The notes under the pieces: generated by a model
What the model saw: only the letters and a program-made list of their open reading frames with translations
What the model was told of the DNA's origin: nothing
Databases searched by the model: none
Shown: positions 1 to 6,533 of the stretch, in pieces
Position numbering within the stretch: position 1 is the stretch's first letter
How the letters are laid out: each line of letters begins with the position of its first letter
Program-made: the position numbers and the translations under genes
Assembly: GCA_011049795.1 (NCBI GenBank)
Contig: DRHD01000343.1
Location: 1 to 6,953 of the forward strand
Length of the DNA stretch: 6,953 nt
Direction: 5' to 3'
Source: Porticoccus sp.
GTDB lineage: Bacteria; Pseudomonadota; Gammaproteobacteria; Pseudomonadales; Porticoccaceae

Positions 1-1130
1 AATATTTTTGACTGATTATCTAGGAGGAGGGTAGCCGTACCTTCATACGATATAGCTGTGTCCAATTTAGATTTTCCCAGCATCCAATCTAGGGACAGTA
101 TATAATCTGAAATATCCTCGTAAGGATGCCCAGCACCTGCGCCAAAATCAGAGGTCTCTCCCAGGTAGAAGCCAGAGTAATTTCCACTCTCCAGACTGGT
201 GAGAACAGGACTGCACACATTACTACCTGTAGTGAAGGTGATGCCCTTCTGTGTCCACCCATCCCCATCTGTGCTCCTAACATGTGGTGTCTGTGTGGGT
301 GTATAGGGTATTGTCCCATCAATTAGAGTGAGCAGGAGATCGTCTCCTGTATCTTTTTCATACCAACTGTAGGTATATACTGTGTTTGGTTCTAGGGATA
401 CATCAAATTGATTTGATAAGTAAGGATCAAGTCCGAACCAGTTATCCAGATCGGCCCCTGCTCCCTCTCGGAGGACAAATTCGTGTAAATCTATCGCATA
501 TGCTGCGGGATCAGAGAATACACAATGTATATTTGTTGTTCCTGCAAGAGTGGTAAATGTATGCTCCCCGAAATCCCGACGAGAATTCATTTCTCCTGCA
601 ACATGTGATAGTACAACTGTGGTGAGAATAGTACCTACAGTAGAATTTTCACGTATAGTGAGGGTCAAATCGGAGGATGTTACTTCCCCAGTATATTTAA
701 TGGCAAATGAATAGAGAGTATCTGGATCGGTCACACCGTTTGGTGTATATATGCCTACAGTAGGCGTAGATACATCTTCTGCCCGGTGATAGGCATTGCT
801 GAAAAATTCACCGCTTCCTATCTTAGTGAATAAGTATTTGGAATAAGAAGGAGAACTAGGAGTACCCTGGTTCATTATATTTGCATCTGTCCAGGCAGAG
901 GTTATGTCAGGGGGTCTGTGCGCTGCATCTAATGATCTCAGTCCCAGATAAGATATTTCATCCGCCATCACCACCTCCGGGCCATACGGACTGGAAGTGC
1001 TTTCGTGTGTTTGACGAGGTGTGGTGCTAGGAACTAGTGGGGCATTAGGGAGCAGGTTGGGGGGAAACCCCCCCGCCCGTCCTAAGAGCAATCCACTGTC
1101 ATTCCAGTCTATTGCTACTTTAATTGTCAA
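1..1130 (-). CDS. Distal/minor tail protein with two inserted jelly-roll domains (3' end beyond left edge)
   Basis: The frame is open from a TTG at 1130-1128 to the left edge, giving 376 visible residues. I chose this start because an in-frame TAA lies at 1136-1134, an AAGGGG site lies 8 nt upstream, and the new N-terminus (MTIKVAIDWNDSG) resembles the opening strand of phage tail proteins that begin with xVxVDWNxDG. Residues 12-54 are a Pro/Ser/Thr-rich linker with NLLPNAP. Residues about 57-222 look like one carbohydrate-binding-type jelly roll (LYSFAIKYTG near 139-148, closing AIDLHEFVLREGA near 212-224). Residues about 225-337 look like a second one (VYTYSWYEK near 251-259, GWTQKGITFTT near 291-301). 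From 338 the hub-type motif resumes: EDISDYILSLDWMLGKS, then GTATLLLDN (364-372). It follows the tape measure gene, the usual place for distal tail proteins. The fold calls come from motif recall, not a search. An alternative start is ATG 968. Confidence 0.8.
   Translation of the reverse strand, partial: MTIKVAIDWNDSGLLLGRAGGFPPNLLPNAPLVPSTTPRQTHESTSSPYGPEVVMADEISYLGLRSLDAAHRPPDITSAWTDANIMNQGTPSSPSYSKYLFTKIGSGEFFSNAYHRAEDVSTPTVGIYTPNGVTDPDTLYSFAIKYTGEVTSSDLTLTIRENSTVGTILTTVVLSHVAGEMNSRRDFGEHTFTTLAGTTNIHCVFSDPAAYAIDLHEFVLREGAGADLDNWFGLDPYLSNQFDVSLEPNTVYTYSWYEKDTGDDLLLTLIDGTIPYTPTQTPHVRSTDGDGWTQKGITFTTGSNVCSPVLTSLESGNYSGFYLGETSDFGAGAGHPYEDISDYILSLDWMLGKSKLDTAISYEGTATLLLDNQSKI
974..978 (-). promoter_or_regulatory. 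Strong internal Shine-Dalgarno site before in-frame ATG 968
   Basis: GGAGG lies 5 nt upstream of the ATG at 968-966, in the same frame as the longer tail-tip reading frame (codons Glu-Val-Val before Met55). By complementarity it is the better ribosome site of the two. A start here would remove the first 54 residues, including the DWN strand. It may give a second, shorter product, or it may be a chance effect of the Glu-Val codons. Confidence 0.5.
1059..1073. repeat. Perfect 6-bp G/C inverted repeat with 3-nt loop, inside a gene
   Basis: On the minus strand six G, TTT and six C form a perfect hairpin (the G run is seven long, reaching 1074). It lies within the tail-tip reading frame, encoding Gly-Gly-Phe-Pro-Pro at residues 20-24. 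No T-run follows it on the minus strand, so it is not a normal intrinsic terminator. Homopolymer runs like these are also prone to slippage and to sequencing error. Confidence 0.7.
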
Positions 1131-4100
1131 TGATTATTCCCCTTCTGTCAAGTTCCTCCAGAATGTCATCGACACTCTGCGCTTGAATGATGATTGTATT
1201 TGCGTGAGTTACGTTACTATTCGTTGTGTTGTTTTGAGGGGTAACAGCTCCAGTAGGAATGCTTCCATAATTCTCATTCTCAGCAGCAGTTAACACTCGC
1301 TCACCCTTGTGGAGTTCGGCCATATACCCATCAAATGGGACATAATCTAATCCAGTAGCGTGTCTACCATCAGGTAGGATACTAGTAGCTTCTCCTATGA
1401 CCTCAATGGTAATAGCGCCTCTGATCGACAACAGAGCATTTACAGCAGTAGCAGCAGCATTAGCTGCATTCTTTACTGCGTCCAACGGCCCAATTGCTTT
1501 AGGCATCTCACTAACCAGCATACCTACGAGGTAGGGTACTGTAGTAGCTACTGCCAAGTGCATCCTAGCAAAAGCACTGCCTACACTGTCTAAATTGATG
1601 GCGGTATCAGTGCTAAAAGTATTCATAGCGAGGTACATCGGACTATCTGTACCGAATGTACTTAACCAATATTCCTCCAGGGGTTGCAGGAAATCTGTAT
1701 TGATACGTTGTGCATCCAGATTTGTACCTGTCCCCATTTGCGCCAGGAAAGCTATTCCCATCTCGGACATCTCAGTCTCGATGACAGTGACAGCTTCTCC
1801 TCCTGCTGCTTCGATTTCAGCTAGATTGAATAACTCTGCACCCAGACCGCCTGCCCTGCCCTCTTCCCCCGGTTTAGCGAATGAGGGGATTGGGAGATCA
1901 TCAGTACCGAAAGATGAAATGCGCTCAAAAGCCGCTTGAAGTCTTTCGTCTGCGTCGTCTATACCTAGAATTGCGCCATCAATACCACCAATAAAGAGTT
2001 GTTGTCCGGCCTCAAAGTCTGCAAGTTTCGCAGGCGACCAAAACTGGATTTGCTCCCCCAGATCATAATCACCAAAAGCATCGAATTGAGCTATCAACTC
2101 ATCAAGCGGCAAGGTAAAATCTATTCCAGGCATAACCTCCATGAATTCTGGTGCAAAGAATAGAGGAACTCCTAACTCTGAAGTATCCCAGGTAGCGGGT
2201 AGTGCTTCAATCCAGTTCGTTCGTGCTTCATTGATTTTAGCAGCAGCTCCAGGGTCTATAAAGTAGGCAATATCGGCAGCGACTTGAAGCATGTTATTTT
2301 CAGTGGCTTCATCCCACCAATCCATCGTACCTTCACCAAAAACCTCATCAAAGAAGTCTCCAATGGCAGTCCTAATATTATCTTTCCATGATTGAGGAAT
2401 AGCTACGTATAGCAACGTGCCCAACGTAATTCCTAAAGCAGGAACTACGAAAGCAGCAGTAGTCAACAGCCCAGCAATAGCCGTACCAATACTTGCAACG
2501 GTACTCACTACCCATGCAGTACCAGTAGATATGGCAGCACCAGCAGTGGATATAGCTGTACCAATTTTGGCTACTAATCCAGTTGCCATAGCAGTCCAAT
2601 TGGCATTCCTTAGTACGAACGCACCTCTAAGAGCTTCGATCAAGACAAATGGTGTTATCTTAACAGCAGCCAATGACAGAGATAAAGCAGCACCCACAGC
2701 AGTTGTTACCCCACTGAAGGCAGCAGTCACCAGGAACGCTGTTCCTAAAGCTCCTGCAACAAGAGCTACTATTCCATCTGCCCAACCGTCCATACCCCCA
2801 CCTACATCAGCTTCGTCCATTGCTTGATTAAAGCCTGTCGAGAATGGGTCTATTACATTATCTTCTACATAGTTTGCTGCTGCTCCAGCATTACCTTCAC
2901 CATCACCACCACCAAAGAGCCAGTCATTGAGTTTCCCCATGCCTTCCACGATGATAGTACCGATTTTGCCGATGAAGTATCCAGCTTTTTCAGCAAACAG
3001 TGGAATACCTTCGTCCACCAGCCATGTACCTAATGATCCTACGAGGTTGCTAATTCCAGCAACTATATCAGGTATGGCCGCTTCAATCTTGGCTGGCCAA
3101 TCACTGGAAATTGCTTTTTGTAGATCATTTCCTGCTCCAGGTATTACCTGATTAATCGCTGCTGCGAAGTCACCCTCCAGCACTGAGGTCAGCATTGTAG
3201 TTATAGGACTTTTGCCCTCAGCATTTGGTGTGAACCAGGCCGCTATGAGGTTCAAGCCCTTCCCCGCCATGCTATCTGCCCAGGAGACAATCGCTCCAGC
3301 GATGCTGGACAAGTTCTCGGTGACAATAGGCTCTATATCTGCCCATGTACCCAGGAGACGTTCCCAGAGACCAGGCCCTGCTTCTATTTGTCCTTGAGCG
3401 TCCAAGATACTATCGTGCAGCATCTCGGTGAAAGGACTGTCAGCCCCTTCTATGGTAATCATGTCGCCCAGATCAATGGTGAATGTATCTTCAGGGGTCA
3501 AGGCCCCACCAACCCAGCCAGCTTTCTCCATAACCCGCATGAATTCATGCCAGCCAAACAGTTCATCATACCCTTCTTCTATAAAGAGAGCGTATAAACT
3601 GGTTGGGGTTGTAACAGAGATAATGTCTGTTGTATCTATCGTCACAGGAGCAACAGTAAACTCTGCTGTTGGAGTATCAGGGAATATGGCTGCATAAAGG
3701 TCTGTAAAAACATCCTTAACCCAGCCGAGGTCGCCCACGACACTAGTTACAGCATCTCCTACAACCGTTCGGATATTGTGGAAGTTCTCTGCAAAAGCCG
3801 CACCCAGGGCAATTATGCTTCCGAGTACCAGGCCTACAGGGTTTAACAGTGATGCGAATATCCATAACAACGGCCCTGTAGCAGCGACAACACTAGCAAT
3901 GACAATGCCCAGTGTTAAAAGTTCCGGGTTAAGGGAACTGATCTCGTTAAAGAAGTCAGCAATACCACCAATAAGTGGAGCTATTACAGGCAACAGTTTA
4001 GTGCCTATAGTTATAGCAGCTCCCTGGAGAGCAGAGGTCATTAAGTCCCATTTAGCAGCGAAACTTTTCCCTTGCTCCTCCCAGGCCCGCATAGTTGCGC

Positions 4101-5055
4101 CGTCCAGAAGAGTGTTAAACTCTGCCATGCTATCGTTCCAGCCGTCAATATCTTTGGCGAACAGGTTGATAGCTCTTGCACCGCGTATATTATTAAAAAG
4201 TGCTTGTATACTTGCTTGTGTTCCATCAGTCGTGCCAATTAATGCTTGGAGAGCACCATTGACCCCATCAAATTTTTCTATTAACCCCTCTGCGCCGACG
4301 ACACCCAGTTGCTGGAATGCTGCCTTCATCGCATTGGTGGGCTTTGCCAGTGAAGTTAGAGCACTGTTCAGTGCTGTAGCGGCCTTAGACGCTCCCATAC
4401 CACGTTGGGTCAGGAATGCCATATCTCCATATAACTCTTCAATTGACATGCTTAATGCACTTGCAGTTGGTAGCACATTACCTACAGCCCCAGCAAACTC
4501 ATCCATACTGCCCACACCTACCGCAACCATAGCGGTAAGAGCATCACTGGCTCGTTCAGCAAATTCCTCGGTAACATCTCCATACGACAACAAAGAAGCC
4601 ACTAGGGCCTCTGTGGTCACAGTCATGTCCGCCAATCCAGCTTCAGCCGTCTTGGTAGCCCATCGCATGGTCGTAAAAGCATCAGTGGCGTTAGTGATAC
4701 CAGCAGAGTATACCGTATAGAGAGCATTGGCCGCTTCGTTGGCCCCGGCTCTGGTATTTCTCCCGAATTCGAGGGTTTTTGCAGAGAGAATATCTAATTC
4801 GTCTCCCGTCAGTCCAGCAATAGCATTGATGTTGTGCATGGCCGCATCAAATTGAGATGCAGCCTGTACAGCATACGAGCCTATGGCTAGTAGAGGAGCA
4901 GTAATAGCAAAGGTCATTGTCCGACCCAGCTTACCTATTCCTCCAATGGTTTCTGAGAGGATACCTACGTCATTTCTAACGTCACGCATCCCCTTACGAA
5001 ACTGTGTGATGTCCGCGCCGACAACTGCCTCTAAATAAGCCAGCCGTTCAGCCAT
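1120..5055 (-). CDS. Tail tape measure protein (TP901-type)
   Basis: This 1311-residue protein sets tail length and is threaded through the tail tube; in infection such proteins leave ahead of the DNA. The N-terminal part (about 60-300) fits the TP901/PhageMin_Tail family: Ala-rich helices, FDAAMHNINAIAG (69-81), RAGANEAANALYTVYSAGI (102-120) and TKTAEAGLADMTVTTEAL (134-151). Hydrophobic stretches lie near 380-422, 761-800 and 842-888. Residues about 1006-1030 carry a WSPAKLADFEAG...GGIDGAI motif like the SPSxxFxxxG...GI element of tape measures. Residues about 1235-1257 (GLDYVPFDGYMAELHKGERV) match a C-terminal motif seen in many of them. At about 0.15 nm per residue a tail near 195 nm would be expected. 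I see no convincing lysozyme or peptidase motif. The ATG overlaps the TAA of the preceding frame (TAATG), and GAGG sits 6 nt upstream, so coupling is likely. Confidence 0.95.
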   Translation of the reverse strand: MAERLAYLEAVVGADITQFRKGMRDVRNDVGILSETIGGIGKLGRTMTFAITAPLLAIGSYAVQAASQFDAAMHNINAIAGLTGDELDILSAKTLEFGRNTRAGANEAANALYTVYSAGITNATDAFTTMRWATKTAEAGLADMTVTTEALVASLLSYGDVTEEFAERASDALTAMVAVGVGSMDEFAGAVGNVLPTASALSMSIEELYGDMAFLTQRGMGASKAATALNSALTSLAKPTNAMKAAFQQLGVVGAEGLIEKFDGVNGALQALIGTTDGTQASIQALFNNIRGARAINLFAKDIDGWNDSMAEFNTLLDGATMRAWEEQGKSFAAKWDLMTSALQGAAITIGTKLLPVIAPLIGGIADFFNEISSLNPELLTLGIVIASVVAATGPLLWIFASLLNPVGLVLGSIIALGAAFAENFHNIRTVVGDAVTSVVGDLGWVKDVFTDLYAAIFPDTPTAEFTVAPVTIDTTDIISVTTPTSLYALFIEEGYDELFGWHEFMRVMEKAGWVGGALTPEDTFTIDLGDMITIEGADSPFTEMLHDSILDAQGQIEAGPGLWERLLGTWADIEPIVTENLSSIAGAIVSWADSMAGKGLNLIAAWFTPNAEGKSPITTMLTSVLEGDFAAAINQVIPGAGNDLQKAISSDWPAKIEAAIPDIVAGISNLVGSLGTWLVDEGIPLFAEKAGYFIGKIGTIIVEGMGKLNDWLFGGGDGEGNAGAAANYVEDNVIDPFSTGFNQAMDEADVGGGMDGWADGIVALVAGALGTAFLVTAAFSGVTTAVGAALSLSLAAVKITPFVLIEALRGAFVLRNANWTAMATGLVAKIGTAISTAGAAISTGTAWVVSTVASIGTAIAGLLTTAAFVVPALGITLGTLLYVAIPQSWKDNIRTAIGDFFDEVFGEGTMDWWDEATENNMLQVAADIAYFIDPGAAAKINEARTNWIEALPATWDTSELGVPLFFAPEFMEVMPGIDFTLPLDELIAQFDAFGDYDLGEQIQFWSPAKLADFEAGQQLFIGGIDGAILGIDDADERLQAAFERISSFGTDDLPIPSFAKPGEEGRAGGLGAELFNLAEIEAAGGEAVTVIETEMSEMGIAFLAQMGTGTNLDAQRINTDFLQPLEEYWLSTFGTDSPMYLAMNTFSTDTAINLDSVGSAFARMHLAVATTVPYLVGMLVSEMPKAIGPLDAVKNAANAAATAVNALLSIRGAITIEVIGEATSILPDGRHATGLDYVPFDGYMAELHKGERVLTAAENENYGSIPTGAVTPQNNTTNSNVTHANTIIIQAQSVDDILEELDRRGIIIDN
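1139..1144 (-). promoter_or_regulatory. Shine-Dalgarno site for the TTG start of the tail-tip gene
   Basis: AAGGGG lies 8 nt upstream of the TTG at 1130, inside the last codons of the tape measure gene. It is an imperfect but well-spaced site. It supports a start that overlaps the tape measure gene by 11 nt, with translational coupling likely. Confidence 0.5.
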
Positions 5056-5279
5056 TATTTACCTCTCTTGAGGTTACTCCGCATCCTGTTTCTTCGGGCA
5101 TCTATTTCATTATTCTCGTGCCAGAATGCGATTACATCCCCCATGTCGTCTAAATTCATACCATCTATCTCTTCAAAAGGATGCCCCTTTTCCCACATTT
5201 TCACACGAAGAACACGAATAGCTGTTTTCATATCCATGCCCCTGTCATAAATTGCAGCGAGATAGAGGGCGTTATTTAG
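5055..5279 (-). CDS. Frameshift-encoded C-terminal part of tail assembly chaperone (gpT-like)
   Basis: This frame is read after a -1 shift at the slippery site. The first codon is CTA at 5279-5277, and it runs 74 residues (LNNALYLAAIYDRG, then the part from ATG 5237) to a TAA that overlaps the tape measure start. Joined to the preceding 154 residues it gives a 228-residue fusion, as in lambda gpGT and many siphophages. In those phages the extension binds the tape measure protein and the common part recruits tube subunits. The piece is rich in charged and amphipathic helix-like sequence and ends basic (ARRNRMRSNLKRGK). From ATG 5237 alone it would be a 60-residue protein. That start has only a GGGG placed too close, although an ATG two codons later (5231) has AGGGG 7 nt upstream. 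I therefore favour the fusion over a separate gene. The bare family match is by position and architecture, not sequence identity. Confidence 0.82.
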   Translation of the reverse strand, partial: LNNALYLAAIYDRGMDMKTAIRVLRVKMWEKGHPFEEIDGMNLDDMGDVIAFWHENNEIDARRNRMRSNLKRGK

Positions 5280-5740
5280 TTTTTTCCTGTGATTAGCCCC
5301 TTGTAGGTATCAGTGAGAGCTTTCATCATTTTCGCGCCGTCCTGAAAACTGAGTTCTTCGTCTGGTGCTACACCCTCAACGCTCGTAACTTCGCGTAACA
5401 TTCTCTCTACTTTACGGTGATTATTGGCCGCCGATGCTGCCTGGAATTCCAAGAAACGTTTTGTATTCCATTTGGAAAAGCTCACAACAACATCCTCAGT
5501 ATCTATGTCTTCGGCTACTGCCCGGAGGGTCTCATGAATGGTACGTAAAACTTCTGCACCATCCTCGACACTCAGAGCCATGATGCCTTCCTCAAAGGGG
5601 GTCTCATAGTCCCAGCCAATAAGTAGCCTATCACCCATCTCATACTGGGCCGTTAAATCTCCTGAAAGGATTGCCTCCAGGAAAGCATTGAAGTCGGCAT
5701 ACGACCAGTTATCAACGAACATGCGAATTTTTTTACTCAT
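5276..5740 (-). CDS. Tail assembly chaperone (lambda gpG-like)
   Basis: This is a 154-residue acidic protein lying between the major tail protein and the tape measure gene, the position of the tail assembly chaperone. It should be needed for assembly but absent from the finished tail. The sequence shows alternating helical segments (DFNAFLEAILSGD near 16-28, KWNTKRFLEFQAASAANN near 90-107) and no signal peptide or membrane segment. The last codons, GGA AAA AAC TAA, place a canonical -1 slippery heptamer immediately before the stop, which strongly supports this identity. The start at ATG 5740 has AGGAG (5753-5757) 12 nt upstream, longer than usual; no better start is visible. The gene begins 24 nt after the major tail protein stop. 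The primary sequence alone does not name the family; context and the frameshift do. Confidence 0.85.
   Translation of the reverse strand: MSKKIRMFVDNWSYADFNAFLEAILSGDLTAQYEMGDRLLIGWDYETPFEEGIMALSVEDGAEVLRTIHETLRAVAEDIDTEDVVVSFSKWNTKRFLEFQAASAANNHRKVERMLREVTSVEGVAPDEELSFQDGAKMMKALTDTYKGLITGKN
5279..5285 (-). promoter_or_regulatory. -1 programmed frameshift slippery site A AAA AAC
   Basis: On the minus strand the zero-frame codons are GGA AAA AAC TAA, so the heptamer A AAA AAC fits the X XXY YYZ rule in the correct phase. It directly abuts the UAA stop. Slipping back one base lets both tRNAs re-pair on AAA AAA, and the next codon is CTA in a frame that stays open to 5055. A weak downstream stem is possible (GCCC near 5267-5270 with GGGC near 5236-5239), but I could not fold it. 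Confidence 0.88.
5297..5302 (-). promoter_or_regulatory. Internal Shine-Dalgarno-like AAGGGG upstream of slippery site
   Basis: AAGGGG ends 11 nt before the A AAA AAC heptamer, inside the chaperone gene (codons for Lys-Gly). In E. coli dnaX an internal Shine-Dalgarno about 10 nt upstream of the slippery site stimulates -1 shifting. The spacing here is similar. A role is inferred from spacing only. Confidence 0.4.
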
Positions 5741-5764
5741 AGTATTAGTGTTCTCCTAGTTAGA

Positions 5765-6520
5765 TTATCCGCGATAAACGGTATTCGGGGGTACAATCCA
5801 TGCACCCTGGCGCATACCGGAAAGTTCTTTCTCGATTTTGTCATGGTCGGGGAAGCTCTCAGATACCTTCTCAAGCAAAGCCTGCATAACAAAGTGTTTC
5901 TTGCCAACGATTTTGCCCTGTTGGTAAACATAAACATAGCCCCACTGTCCCTCGAAGATAGCATATTCCCAGTCCAGATCGGAAGCCTTGAACATGCTCA
6001 TATCAAAGGATACAGCCGACGCAACCGCAATTTCCATGCGTTCGAATTGGTTGATCGGGGTGACATCAGTCGTCTCAACAGAGCCTTCCCAGCTAAACTG
6101 AGAAACTTCGTCAGAAAGTGTGATGAGGATACTGCCCTGTGTGGTAACTTCGGTCAGCAAATTGGCATCTGCTGTGGTATTACCCGTAAGCTGGTCAATG
6201 TCCACAATATCAATCGTGTACCACAGGTTGACGATAGCAGTCAATGTGATGTCAGTAATGACTGTGCCTGTGGCGACAATATCACCAGCCGTCAGGTTGT
6301 CCAGGGCATCCAGGGCAGCGTTAATCGCAGTAAGGTCTGTAGCGATTGTGCCTGTCATGGTGATGGCCGCTGTGGTCTCACCGTTGACGCGCAGCTTGAA
6401 AGTACCTCCAGTAATGTCTGCATGGAAATAGAGGTGCTGAATATGCGTAGCAGCAGCACCGTGCGGTAAAAACTGAATGACCAAATCCTTACTGGTCAGT
6501 CGTGTAGTTGTATAAGGCAT
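5765..6520 (-). CDS. Major tail (tube) protein with inserted GTF-type module
   Basis: This 251-residue protein lies between tail terminator and chaperone genes, the place of the tail tube subunit that stacks in rings to form the DNA conduit. Residues 1-37 and about 131-251 look like the tube core. Residues about 38-130 look like an inserted domain: GGTFKLRVNGETTAAI (38-53), TAINAALDALDNLTAGDIVATG (64-85, hyphenated here only by position), YTIDIVDI (101-108), then TTQGS. I recall this pattern from modules found in phage structural proteins (GTFxLxxxGxTTxxI, a helix with xALxxL, VxVTG, ending TTQG). The insert is Thr/Ala/Ile-rich and probably beta-rich, facing outwards on the tail. The start at ATG 6520 is supported by AGGAG 8 nt upstream (6529-6533), which overlaps the TAG of the preceding gene. 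Identity rests on position plus size; the module call is by memory of the pattern. Confidence 0.83.
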   Translation of the reverse strand: MPYTTTRLTSKDLVIQFLPHGAAATHIQHLYFHADITGGTFKLRVNGETTAAITMTGTIATDLTAINAALDALDNLTAGDIVATGTVITDITLTAIVNLWYTIDIVDIDQLTGNTTADANLLTEVTTQGSILITLSDEVSQFSWEGSVETTDVTPINQFERMEIAVASAVSFDMSMFKASDLDWEYAIFEGQWGYVYVYQQGKIVGKKHFVMQALLEKVSESFPDHDKIEKELSGMRQGAWIVPPNTVYRG

Positions 6521-6528
6521 TATTATCT

Positions 6529-6533
6529 CTCCT
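6529..6533 (-). promoter_or_regulatory. Shine-Dalgarno site overlapping the upstream stop codon
   Basis: AGGAG sits 8 nt before the major tail protein ATG and shares bases with the TAG stop of the tail terminator gene (TAGGAG). Ribosomes ending the upstream gene finish on this site, which suggests coupled translation. It also fixes the start of the tube protein. Confidence 0.7.

Noticed and set aside
89..322. 77-codon minus-strand frame
   Set aside because: It overlaps the open tail-tip frame in another phase and has no ribosome site or family likeness.
1059..1074. GC hairpin as an intrinsic terminator after the tape measure gene
   Set aside because: No T-run follows on the minus strand, and the hairpin lies inside an open reading frame that continues into the next gene.
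2378..2599. 73-codon minus-strand frame rich in Cys, Tyr and Trp
   Set aside because: It is an out-of-frame reading of the repetitive Ala/Thr/Ile region of the tape measure gene. The composition is a frame-shadow artefact and there is no Shine-Dalgarno site.
3776..4720. 314-codon open frame on the plus strand
   Set aside because: It lies wholly antisense to the well-supported N-terminal domain of the tape measure gene. Its sequence is Ala/Ser/Pro-rich, as expected when Ala-rich helices are read backwards, and it shows no domain or ribosome site.
5055..5237. Independent 60-residue gene starting at ATG 5237
   Set aside because: Its ribosome site is too close to the ATG, and the same frame is open further upstream to the slippery heptamer. 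A frameshift extension explains it better, although low-level independent starts are not excluded.
5843..6469. 208-codon open frame on the plus strand
   Set aside because: It is antisense to the major tail protein. The minus-strand frame has position, start site and family-like content; this one has none.
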